Source of the DNA: Plakobranchus ocellatus
Taxonomy: Eukaryota; Mollusca; Gastropoda; Plakobranchidae
Length of the DNA stretch: 26,556 bases
NCBI GenBank assembly: GCA_019648995.1
Contig: BLXT01004995.1
Span: 223,964-250,519 of the forward strand
Reading direction: 5' to 3'
The translations under genes and the position numbers were made by a program. The notes under the pieces were generated by a model, which did not search any database, was not told where the DNA came from, and worked only from the letters and a program-made list of their open reading frames with translations. Positions 21,885-26,556 of the stretch are shown here, piece by piece; position 1 is the first letter of the stretch, and each line of letters starts with the position of its first letter.

Positions 21885-24588
21885 GAGAATCATTGATGAT
21901 TGTCGCTTTGAGCCCTTTTGCTTTACATTGTGCTTTCAATTCATTAATACATGACCATATTAAAACTGAGCTTCTTTAATAGCCTGGCCTTTCTATCCTC
22001 TAGCCTTCAATCGTACGCTACATGAGAGCCGCCTAACAGAATCTAAAATATTAGATTTTTAAAATAATATCTAATAATTTAAATAATGGAACAGTGAATA
22101 ATATTAAACCTTTCTTCTCTGTTGTGTTGTTTGCATGGCCTTCATCCCTCGACCATTTCCCACCCCCCATACCCATCTCCCACTACTAAAAAGTTCTGAA
22201 TATTTTTCCTGCGCTATACATTTAGAACTAATTAAAACCAGTTGTTTTTTTAAACTCCTGGTTTCAGTACATTTCGACCATCAAGGAAATGTCCGTTCAA
22301 TGTTTTTTAAAAATGTTTTTATATACTAAATAAGGATAGTAACACAAAGAAATCCTGGTTTACAAAGGTGAAGTGAGAAAGTGAGAGTGAGACAACAATG
22401 ATTTATAATGAGGAACTAAAAGTAAGACAATACTGGGTTCGTATGAGTTCGTGAAAGTAAGAGCGCAATGGTATAGTATCAAAAGAGTTTTGAGAAATAT
22501 TGTTGAATCTTCTGCCAAGATTTTGCCTCACAGCAATGAATCAAATAAACAAAAAAGATTAAAAAACAAAAATGCATTTATTTTGTTTCCGATCTAACTT
22601 TTATTTACACAAGTGATCTGAAGGTATTGAGAAGATTTATCGATCTCAACTCTACAATCATAATGAACTCGAGACAAAATATATTAACTGTTATATTAAT
22701 ACGATTTCAAATCTGTGTGTGAGTGTTATTTTCTTTTTTAAATTGAAATAATATTATTATTTTAGTCGCTAAATTCAGTTTCAAGTGTTAAAATTTCTAA
22801 CAGACATTGCGCATTATGAAAACAACAACTTCTTTATGGTGAAACATATCTTTTTTCTCATCAGTTTGCCAAATGTGTCACAATATAACAAATAAATACA
22901 CTTCATTAAAAAAAAAAATCAAAATAACATCAAATTAAAAAAAAAAAAAAGGTTGTCCGCAGTCTTTTTGATGTATGATGTAGACAGGTGGGTACCAGTA
23001 TGGGAAAGTTTTCAGGTTAGAAATAAACACCTTTGTGTTCTCTAGTACAGAGAGGAACATCAAGGCCGCAAGCCCCACAATGAAATGTCATTATTTAAAA
23101 GTTAGCAAACGAAATAAACAGCAAACATCTGAATTCTCGAATTCATATGAACACACCACGTGACTTTGCGATTTTCAGCGCCCACGCTTACCTCCCAACC
23201 GTGCCTGATGGACACGATACTCGAACGTCCAAACTGTCCTCTTTATAGCCCCCGGGGACAACACGACACTGAGAGGCTGTCTTGGTGATATTGGATTCGG
23301 AGCTCACTTCTACCTGAAGACCGCTAAAGTCTGAGAACAAAACACATATGATCCTCTTTATTCAAAATAGGAAGGTATTAATATGCCAGGGAGTCAATGA
23401 ATTAACATCTATTTATACTTCAATCTTTTGCGATCGCAAAAAATAACCATGGAAATTTACAGGTTCTAATCAGTCTCGAACAATTGGCTTTCATGCTTTG
23501 CCAAGAATATTGATTATATTGACTTTCTAATCTTTGAATCTCAAGGCCTCATCAATATTTTTAAAAACCCATAATTAAAAAAAAAATAAATGAACCTGAA
23601 GCAAAGATCACTTTGCCTACAATCTGTATACAATAAGCACACAATAAAGTCCACGCCATTTGTGTAGTTTAAAAAAATTGCGATGATCTTTTTACAACAC
23701 ACAGAAACGAACCGGACTTGGGATCGCCCAGAATCCGAATATTGGCAATAGCGGTGTCATGCAGGAGATCTATCCGCAACCAAGGGCTCTGTTCCAGGTC
23801 TAGACCACAGCAAGGAAAAAAATAAAATAAAATAAAAAATAACAAAATTCATAAGAAAAAAAAAGAAAAGAAAAGTAAAAAAGTAAAAAAAAAAAAAGAA
23901 TACATTTGATGCCAGAGAAAACAGAGCAAACAATCGTAAAGTAAATACAAACTTGTAACATTGCATAATTTAATGGCAATTAAAAAAAAAAGAAAGAACT
24001 GCAAGAGACACTAAAACACACATCTTTTAATTCATTCGATCAATGTGACATACCCCTCCCCCCTCCCCATATATATGAATATATATATTTTTACAGTTTA
24101 GTTACCATAGATAATGAAGATTGCATCACTGGAGCTATTAATAGTATTTATCTTCAAACTTTTGGGAATTCCTTTCTGATCTCGACTTTTTCCAACAAAA
24201 TGCATATTTCAATGCTTTACAACGACTTGAGTAATGTCTTTTTATTTTTAAGAGTTTGGTGTCTTTTTTTGTGAGAATTCATTTTTTTTTCGTTGAAAAT
24301 AATCTTGAGAGCATTAACAGATATCTTCATTTGTCTCATATGAGATTTGATTAATAGTCTCTGTTTTGTTTATCTTCAAAAATTTAAAGAAAGGAGTCTT
24401 TCAAGCATGAGTGCTATAGACCTTGGGTGGAACAAATTTAAAACAGCATTCATATTATATTTCCAATTTAGAAATGTAAATACTTTTTCCCATTTAATCA
24501 ATAGAGATACCGCATTGTAGTAACGAAGAGACCGAAAGATATATACATAAATACATAGATAAAAATTAGATGTATGAATTTGATAGAC

Positions 24589-24672
<84 letters not shown>

Positions 24673-24733
24673 CGGCGAGATCAATAGAGAAAATAGGAGA
24701 AAGAGAAAGAAAACACTCTTTCAGGAAGAGACG

Positions 24734-24792
<59 letters not shown>

Positions 24793-24957
24793 TCATTTTA
24801 CCCGTTTCGGTGCAGCTGTCAGCGAATCCGTCCACAGCCCTATTTTCTTTTTCTCTCTCCGGGTCAGACGCACGGGACGAAGACGATGATGATAAGGATG
24901 AGGATGACTGAATTACAGGCTTTTCCTGCGACAGGCTAGTCAGCTTAATCAGTTGGG
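6905..24957 (-). CDS. F-type lectin (fucolectin-like) gene, four exons, 5' end missing
   Basis: Joining exons 24957-24802, 23799-23713, 23330-23192 and 6989-6905 gives one open frame of about 154 residues ending at TAA. In order it holds KPVIQSS (the usual KPATQSS start of the domain), [33 protein letters not shown], two Cys, GTVGRYVTI and LMLCEVLIF. That is the order of an eel-fucolectin/tachylectin-4/pentraxin-1 (FTP) domain, a calcium-dependent glycan-binding fold usually found in secreted defence lectins or receptor ectodomains. The four Cys fit the two long-range disulfides of the family; the adjacent Cys pair seen in eel fucolectin is absent. Introns are phase 1, 1 and 2, all GT-AG, of about 1.0, 0.38 and 16.2 kb. 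The protein ends eight residues after the CEV Cys, so the domain is C-terminal. The start codon and signal peptide were not found. Domain identity is strong; the exact 5' edge of exon A, expression and ligand are unknown. Confidence 0.87.
6990..7670. other. Intron DNA between exon D and the LINE
   Basis: Mostly AT-rich. A more balanced patch at 7349-7418 on the minus strand follows a usable AG acceptor and is open for 22 codons in the phase required by exon C; it is discussed as a possible alternative last exon but has no family match. Confidence 0.4.
7800..11094 (-). pseudogene. LINE ORF2 (endonuclease, RT remnant, RNase H, CCHC), disrupted
   Basis: From ATG at 11094: [12 protein letters not shown] and [11 protein letters not shown] (APE endonuclease, 11094-10900), a frame change into [17 protein letters not shown], then [17 protein letters not shown] and [12 protein letters not shown] (10733-10480), where the usual SDH triad has become NYH, losing the catalytic Asp. 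Next [18 protein letters not shown] (10285 on), then [20 protein letters not shown] (about 9815-9752), the first reverse-transcriptase motif. The palm with YADD is absent; the frame resumes at 9250 with [12 protein letters not shown] and [17 protein letters not shown], then LDYGSVV-type [20 protein letters not shown] (8980 on). RNase H shows [10 protein letters not shown] and [16 protein letters not shown] (8480-8270). A CCHC finger, [18 protein letters not shown] (about 8020-7965), ends it. Stops and frameshifts are many. Confidence 0.85.
9254..9743 (+). mobile_element. 3' fragment of a second LINE nested in the first
   Basis: On the plus strand, opposite to its host element, the frame reads [31 protein letters not shown], then after an A-run frameshift [19 protein letters not shown], and further on [11 protein letters not shown] and [14 protein letters not shown] before TGA at 9730. 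This is the C-terminal end of a LINE ORF from a different lineage (the LYGxExW, RRMxRISWT and GKRxRGRQR signature); I do not assign the clade firmly. It ends in a (TGA)n tail at 9730-9743. It is 5' truncated, as most LINE copies are, and has a stop and frameshifts. Confidence 0.8.
11127..12454 (-). pseudogene. LINE ORF1 (gag-like, zinc knuckle), disrupted
   Basis: ORF1 codes for the RNA-binding protein of the element. Pieces in order are [20 protein letters not shown] (about 12360-12180, ended by TAG), [20 protein letters not shown] to [11 protein letters not shown] (about 12140-11880), then after a frameshift [15 protein letters not shown] and [14 protein letters not shown] (11877-11780), two zinc knuckles, followed by [16 protein letters not shown] Pro/Ser-rich tail in another frame (11591-11127) ends KKIKGLAG and TAG. 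The first knuckle keeps CxxC, H and C, as does the second. At least one stop and two frameshifts break the frame. ORF2 starts 32 bases downstream, as expected for a bicistronic LINE. The ATG at 12454-12452 is the likely original region of the start, but the opening is scrambled. Confidence 0.82.
12455..13039 (-). promoter_or_regulatory. LINE 5' UTR, probable internal promoter region
   Basis: The GC-rich 0.58 kb ahead of ORF1 stands out from the AT-rich surroundings. About 150 bp of it (12889-13039) is conserved in the second copy at 19953-20109. I-type LINEs carry an internal promoter at the 5' end; that role here is inferred from position only. Confidence 0.55.
13040..13471. other. AT-rich intron DNA
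   Basis: No gene or transposon ends seen. It includes A runs near 13179-13194 and 13253-13261. Confidence 0.4.
13472..13629. repeat. Compound microsatellite (AT)n then (GA)n
   Basis: An AT array runs over 13472-13539, followed after TTTACA by a GA-rich array over 13546-13629 with a few GAAA interruptions. The open frames across it on both strands are low-complexity shadows. Confidence 0.97.
13751..13831 (+). CDS. Possible short cysteine-containing exon
   Basis: A good splice acceptor (TTTCTTTCTGGTTGTCCCCAG, 13730-13750) is followed by 26 open codons, [20 protein letters not shown] then TCSGAS, and TGA at 13829-13831. Codon use and composition look coding, and three Cys in 15 residues suggest an extracellular segment. 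The frame is also open upstream of the acceptor. I recognise no family, there is no partner exon, and it is antisense to the lectin gene inside its last intron. It may be a fragment of an unknown repeat. Confidence 0.2.
   Translation, partial: RMDLDKYQCWSVDKTIGLCQTCSGAS
13832..14420. other. AT-rich intron DNA
   Basis: Nothing recognised apart from an A run near 14325-14337. Confidence 0.4.
14421..14478 (+). repeat. (TC)n microsatellite
   Basis: A TCTTTCTTTC start passes into an uninterrupted TC array to 14478, followed by a C/T-rich tail to about 14550. Confidence 0.97.
15048..15073. repeat. Perfect 11-bp hairpin
   Basis: ATTCCCTTGAA (15048-15058) and TTCAAGGGAAT (15063-15073) are perfect inverted repeats with a CCTT loop. 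There is no T-run after it that would suggest a terminator, and no gene is nearby. It may be a relic of a small foldback element. Confidence 0.7.
15120..15182. repeat. (TA)n microsatellite
   Basis: An uninterrupted TA array of about 63 bases. Confidence 0.97.
15281..15901 (+). repeat. AGACATA-family dispersed repeat, copy 1
   Basis: The first part carries AGACATA or AGACATG at 15287, 15368, 15397, 15422 and 15475 at irregular spacing. The last part, 15764-15901 (TAGTCACGGCGGTGTTAAAC, CTGCCCATTTTAACG, ATTACTGGAATACTGATAG), is clearly homologous to 20772-20900 in the same orientation, and ends in a (CA)n tract. The pairing of the same two blocks in the same order at both places indicates one repeat family. 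No coding frame or recognised transposon signature. Confidence 0.65.
15879..15901 (+). repeat. (AC)n tract at the repeat end
   Basis: A short AC array lies exactly at the 3' border of the AGACATA-family copy; the other copy ends in TCTCACACAC. Confidence 0.9.
15902..16965. other. AT-rich intron DNA
   Basis: No gene, RNA or repeat end recognised. Confidence 0.4.
16966..17095 (+). repeat. Degenerate minisatellite, about 10-bp period, AAACTC core
   Basis: AAACTC-like words recur about every 10 to 12 bases: TAAACTCGCC, GAAACTCATC, AAAACTCGAC, TAAACTCACT, CAAAACTAAC, CAAAACTGGC, TAAAACTCAT, GAAACCCACT. The flanks lack this periodicity. Confidence 0.7.
17096..18039. other. Intron DNA with small repeats
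   Basis: Mostly AT-rich. Two short direct copies of CTGACCAGC lie at about 17717-17738, followed by an (AAAT)n tract near 17749-17767. A GC-rich word, GGCCACGCCCCC, lies near 17985. No gene recognised; the open minus-strand frames at 17633-18138 resemble nothing known to me. Confidence 0.4.
18040..18465. repeat. Cluster of TCTAGA/AGATCT words
   Basis: Overlapping palindromic TCTAGATCTAGA-like words occur at about 18040-18057, 18125-18160, 18334-18415 and 18443-18464. Within 18345-18410 a unit of about 40 bases (TAGATCTACATC, AGTCTAGACTC) is duplicated in tandem. The same words also occur inside the piggyBac remnant at 2107-2130. Confidence 0.75.
18466..18789. other. Intron DNA with a T17 run
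   Basis: A T run lies at about 18480-18496. A short palindromic word, CCACCGCTTGGTGG, lies near 18678. No gene recognised. Confidence 0.4.
18790..19048 (+). repeat. Possible SINE-like repeat with (AAAT)n tail
   Basis: About 240 bases of GC-balanced DNA end in TTTAAATAAATAAATAAATA, a tail form common for retroposons. The composition differs from the AT-rich flanks. I could not find a convincing tRNA-type A and B box. On the minus strand 18987-18784 is open for 67 codons without a known motif. The class is uncertain. Confidence 0.35.
19287..20109 (-). mobile_element. Internally deleted copy of the Nimbus-like LINE
   Basis: 19287-19950 matches the 3' end of the larger copy (7671-8480): the ATCA-type tail, the CCHC finger region, and RNase H up to the strand with the SDS motif, lacking about 145 bp corresponding to 7822-7968. 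At 19950 it jumps directly to the first 150 bp of the 5' UTR (equivalent to 12889-13039) in the same orientation. So both ends of the element are kept and about 4.4 kb of the interior is missing. The junction falls at a short A/G-rich match (AAAGTG against AGAAGTG). The finger's last Cys is now Tyr. No complete open frame remains. Confidence 0.88.
20300..20905 (+). repeat. AGACATA-family dispersed repeat, copy 2
   Basis: AGACATA occurs at 20367, 20387, 20430, 20484 and 20517, twice within TTAAGAAAGACATAA-type contexts also seen near 15415. The end block 20772-20900 (TAGTCACGGCAACGTTAAAT, GTGCCCATTTTGTTAGTCC, TTGCTGGAATATTGACTATC) matches 15764-15900. The 5' edge is not defined. No coding capacity recognised. 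Confidence 0.62.
20906..22375. other. AT-rich intron DNA
   Basis: No gene recognised. Open frames at 21374-21598 and 22135-22329 have no known motif or splice support. Confidence 0.4.
21850..21883 (+). repeat. (TC)n microsatellite
   Basis: An uninterrupted TC array of about 34 bases. Confidence 0.96.
22376..22480 (+). repeat. Possible third AGACATA-family fragment
   Basis: GTGAGACAACAATGATTTAT followed by AGTAAGACAATAC resembles GGAGACATAACAATGACTCA near 15285 and AAGTAAGACATAAAC near 20512. The match is short and the end block is missing, so this is tentative. Confidence 0.35.
22481..23191. other. AT-rich intron DNA next to lectin exon C
   Basis: A runs lie near 22909 and 22937. A minus-strand frame around 23090-22930 is open for about 50 codons but lacks an acceptor at its start; I do not call it an exon. 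Confidence 0.4.
23192..23330 (-). CDS. Lectin exon C: SGLQVEV to GTVGR, two cysteines
   Basis: The 139-base exon begins after TTGTTCTCAG| and ends at GGGAG|GTAAGC, both very good splice sites. It encodes 45 full codons plus two split ones: [16 protein letters not shown], then [13 protein letters not shown] and [13 protein letters not shown]. The two Cys match the pair that closes a disulfide in the second half of F-type lectins, and GTVGR leads into the conserved GRYVTI. An N-glycosylation sequon (NIT) is present, which fits a secreted or extracellular protein. Entry phase is 1 and exit phase 2; the exit AG joins the first G of exon D to make Arg. Confidence 0.88.
23713..23799 (-). CDS. Lectin exon B: PWLRIDL strand and loop
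   Basis: This 87-base exon encodes [22 protein letters not shown] and [14 protein letters not shown] matches the conserved PWWxVDL strand of F-type lectin and F5/8C domains. The acceptor is GTCTAG| at 23800, behind a long pyrimidine tract (the minus side of the A-rich run 23813-23900). The donor is TCCG|GTTCGT at 23713/23712, a weaker site, but its phase (1) fits exon C exactly and restores Asp. In eel fucolectin this part carries RGDxxxxR, whose arginines bind fucose; here it reads LGDPKSDF, so both arginines are replaced. Confidence 0.85.
23813..23900. repeat. A-rich simple sequence; pyrimidine tract of the exon B acceptor
   Basis: AAAATAAAATAAAAT and AAAAGAAAAG words on the plus strand read as a long T/C tract on the minus strand, directly ahead of the GTCTAG acceptor of exon B. 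Confidence 0.7.
23901..24589. other. Intron A-B, AT-rich part
   Basis: No gene recognised between the A-rich tract and the tetranucleotide arrays. A short AT-rich microsatellite-like patch is at 24069-24092. Confidence 0.4.
24590..24672 (+). repeat. (GAAA)n and (GATA)n microsatellite
   Basis: About five GAAA units (24590-24610) pass directly into about fifteen GATA units ending at 24672. It lies inside the intron between exons A and B. Confidence 0.97.
24737..24789 (+). repeat. (GA)n array beside the exon A donor
   Basis: 53 bases of GA, read as (TC)n on the coding minus strand, begin about 12 bases after the GTAAAA donor of lectin exon A. Confidence 0.97.
24802..24957 (-). CDS. Lectin exon A: first part of the FTP domain
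   Basis: Read on the minus strand this exon encodes [18 protein letters not shown], a Ser run, a charged DPEREKE stretch, then [21 protein letters not shown] and RAVDG...SCT are the conserved opening of the F-type lectin domain. The donor is ACGG|GTAAAA at 24802/24801, leaving one base (phase 1) that joins exon B to make Asp. The 5' edge is uncertain: CAG just before 24957 gives a phase-1 acceptor like the next intron, but TAG before 24935 and CAG before 24925 are alternatives and none has a strong pyrimidine tract. The Ser-rich, charged insert between QSS and RAVDG looks longer than the short loop usual at this place. Confidence 0.78.
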
Positions 24958-25518
24958 CTGATTGGTTTGATACGTGTGTACGCACGCGTGTGAGTGTGTG
25001 TAGGAAAGACAAAAGTACTCTTATAAACGAAAAAATATTGAAGCTTGTTTACAGAGATCAAATTGGGCACAATATAGACAACTTTGAAATGACATCAAGA
25101 GCATCGTGTATAAATCTTCAAACGTTTGAGCCAACCCCCGCCCGAAAAAAAACAAAACCTTCCCAAAAGACTGCTCATAAAACAATACTCGGGATTATTG
25201 GCATCAAAAGAAATATAAGGAACGAGTAAAGATGGATATGAAATAATTCGCAGATTTAAAAGATTGGCTGATAGATCGATAGTTAGTTGGACAGATAGAG
25301 GAACAAGTAGTAGGCTAGGTATAGAAGATTTCCAGACTAAGAGCAAAAGCAGGTTAACAAGGAAAAAGATTTTCCTTGGCAAAGAGCAATATGGAATGGG
25401 CCGACTTTGCTTTTACTTTCCTCGCGGACCTTTACTTTTACTGGGTCCTACATGACCAAGCTACCCCTTCGTCTAAAAGATTACAGATACAAAAACATCC
25501 ATGTAGATATACAAGAAA
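24958..25518. other. Flank upstream of exon A
   Basis: The missing start exon should lie at or beyond here on the minus strand. I looked for ATG plus a hydrophobic leader plus a phase-1 donor. The frame at 25382-25095 encodes IFFLVNLLLLLVW but has no ATG. ATG at 25103 gives MLLMSFQSCLYCAQFDL before a GTAAAC donor in phase 1, but is a weak leader and would leave an intron of under 100 bases. Neither is called. Confidence 0.35.
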
Positions 25519-25560
25519 GCAGAGAGAGAAAGAGAGAGCTAGAGGGAGGGAGAGAACGAG

Positions 25561-25605
<45 letters not shown>

Positions 25606-25607
25606 GC
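25519..25607 (+). repeat. (GA)n array with interruptions
   Basis: GA-rich purine tract with AGCTAGAGGGAGGG and AACGAGAATG interruptions, then a cleaner array from 25564. Confidence 0.95.
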
Positions 25608-26090
25608 ATTGTTTTGCTTGTTATCAGCATAGTAATGGGAGAGAAATATAATACAAATACTGCACTTTCAGAAAAAAAAATAACTTAAAGGATCTTGAAA
25701 ATACTCTGATGATATGAGAAAATGAATAGATATATAAAGATGAATACAACCACTGACTTAAAACTTTACAAAACAAAACAAAACAAAACAAAAAAAAAAA
25801 AACCCAACAAAAAACAAGAAAAAAAAACTACGAACATAAACAATAAATCTGTTTGTGTTTGTTACACATTATTCTTGTTATCATTTTCTTCTTCATGTTA
25901 CTCTTGTGTCCTTAAACCTTTTTACTATTTCAAACAAATAATAAAGACCCACAAAAAGATTAAAAACCCCGTTTGTCTATTTAATAGCTGTGATCTAGAG
26001 AATATTTTGAAGAAGGTCAGCATGTAAATAAAAAAATCTTAAATTATTCAATTTTTGCATTGATTCTTCTTCAAATCCTTAAATTCCCCA
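25608..26090. other. AT-rich DNA with A-rich simple repeats
   Basis: A short (CAAAA)n array lies near 25770-25792 and is followed by A-rich DNA to about 25830. No gene recognised. Confidence 0.45.
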
Positions 26091-26093
26091 TTC

Positions 26094-26130
26094 CTACACA
26101 CTCCTCCCTCTTCTTCCTCTTTCTCCTCCA

Positions 26131-26165
<35 letters not shown>

Positions 26166-26245
26166 TTCTCCCCCCCCCTTCTCTCTCTCTCTCTCTTTCT
26201 GTTCACCCTCCTCTCTCACTCGTTTTTTTTTCTCACTCTCCTCAA
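26094..26245 (+). repeat. C/T-rich tract with (TC)n arrays
   Basis: Two TC arrays (about 26135-26163 and 26180-26197) lie in a longer pyrimidine-only stretch that also contains a C9 run. Confidence 0.93.
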
Positions 26246-26556
26246 CTTTAAATATAATTTAGAACTGCGTTACTGTTTGGCAAGTAGTCATGCTCAGTCT
26301 AGCAATTCCATGGTTGAAATTGAAGAAAACAATATCCTACACTTAGTAAAAATAATTGTTTTTTCAGAGCATATTATAACACCCATGAGAAGCAAATTCA
26401 GGCGGTTAAGCCGTTTCGCTCTCGGCTATCCCACAGAAAAAAAAAACCTTCTTTATGTGAAGTTGGACGAGTAGAGTAACAATAGAGTTTTAGATTAAAG
26501 TAAGTTAAAAATCCAATCTGGTCACCTAGACAAATTTGGAAATCTCGCATAATGTA
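26246..26556. other. Right end of window, no gene recognised
   Basis: The open frame at 26277-26474 has no known motif. Around 26401-26433 there are small inverted repeats (CGGTTAAGCCG and AGCCG...CGGCT), but the folding does not make a tRNA. Confidence 0.35.

Larger units (their letters stand above)
6990..23191 (-). other. 16.2-kb last intron of the lectin gene
   Basis: It is bounded by GTAAGC after exon C and TGTTTCAG before exon D, with matching phase 2. It contains both Nimbus-like LINE copies, the nested LINE piece, two copies of the AGACATA repeat, several large microsatellites and a minisatellite. An unseen extra or alternative exon inside it cannot be excluded. Confidence 0.75.

Noticed and set aside
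22930-23090. Minus-strand frame with a hydrophobic stretch next to exon C
   Set aside because: No acceptor AG at its start, and exon C already splices well to exon D with a conserved motif across the junction.
24376-24684. Minus-strand frame with repeated SIYL
   Set aside because: It is a translation of the GATA array.
25095-25382. Hydrophobic frame IFFLVNLLLLLVW as lectin signal peptide
   Set aside because: There is no ATG in frame before the upstream stop and no supported phase-1 donor.
26396-26450. Inverted repeats resembling a tRNA
   Set aside because: No acceptor stem of seven pairs, no T-loop GTTCRA motif and no anticodon arm could be placed.

Overview
This is eukaryotic DNA, AT-rich, intron-like and packed with transposon remnants and long microsatellites. 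A gastropod mollusc is the best guess (inference). The reasons are an intron-split F-type lectin (fucolectin) domain, a broken APE/RNase-H LINE of the I/Nimbus type with an (ATCA)n tail, and clusters of TCTAGATCTAGA words. There is no bacterial operon, CRISPR array or rRNA, and no tRNA I could recognise.

The main gene is on the minus strand. Four exons join in frame into one almost complete F-type lectin (FTP/F5-8C-like) domain of about 154 residues: A 24802-24957, B 23713-23799, C 23192-23330, D 6905-6989 with the stop. Introns are phase 1, 1 and 2, and every junction rebuilds the expected domain motif (SCTET|D, GDPKS|D, TVGR|YVTI). The last intron is about 16.2 kb and holds nearly all the mobile DNA of the window. 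No signal-peptide or start exon was found to the right of exon A. The residues that normally bind fucose appear to be replaced.

Layout: 1-1725 is T-rich noncoding DNA with a 122-bp tandem duplication. 1726-2788 is a decayed piggyBac-like element with TTAA ends. 2789-6904 is AT-rich DNA with a diverged tandem duplication and a pyrimidine-rich tract, and probably includes the lectin 3' UTR. 7671-13039 is a near full-length but dead Nimbus-like LINE on the minus strand; its reverse-transcriptase core is missing and a piece of a second LINE (about 9254-9743, plus strand) sits in its place. 13040-19280 holds large (AT)n, (GA)n and (TC)n arrays, a short open exon-like segment, a 10-bp-period minisatellite, one copy of an AGACATA-rich repeat, a TCTAGA cluster and an (AAAT)n-tailed repeat. 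19287-20109 is a second Nimbus-like copy that kept both ends but lost about 4.5 kb of interior. 20300-20910 is a second AGACATA-family copy, with a possible third near 22376-22480. The lectin exons follow from 23192, mixed with (GATA)n, (GA)n and (CT)n arrays.

The genes do not form a pathway: one host lectin gene has a giant, transposon-filled last intron, and the other coding traces belong to dead mobile elements.
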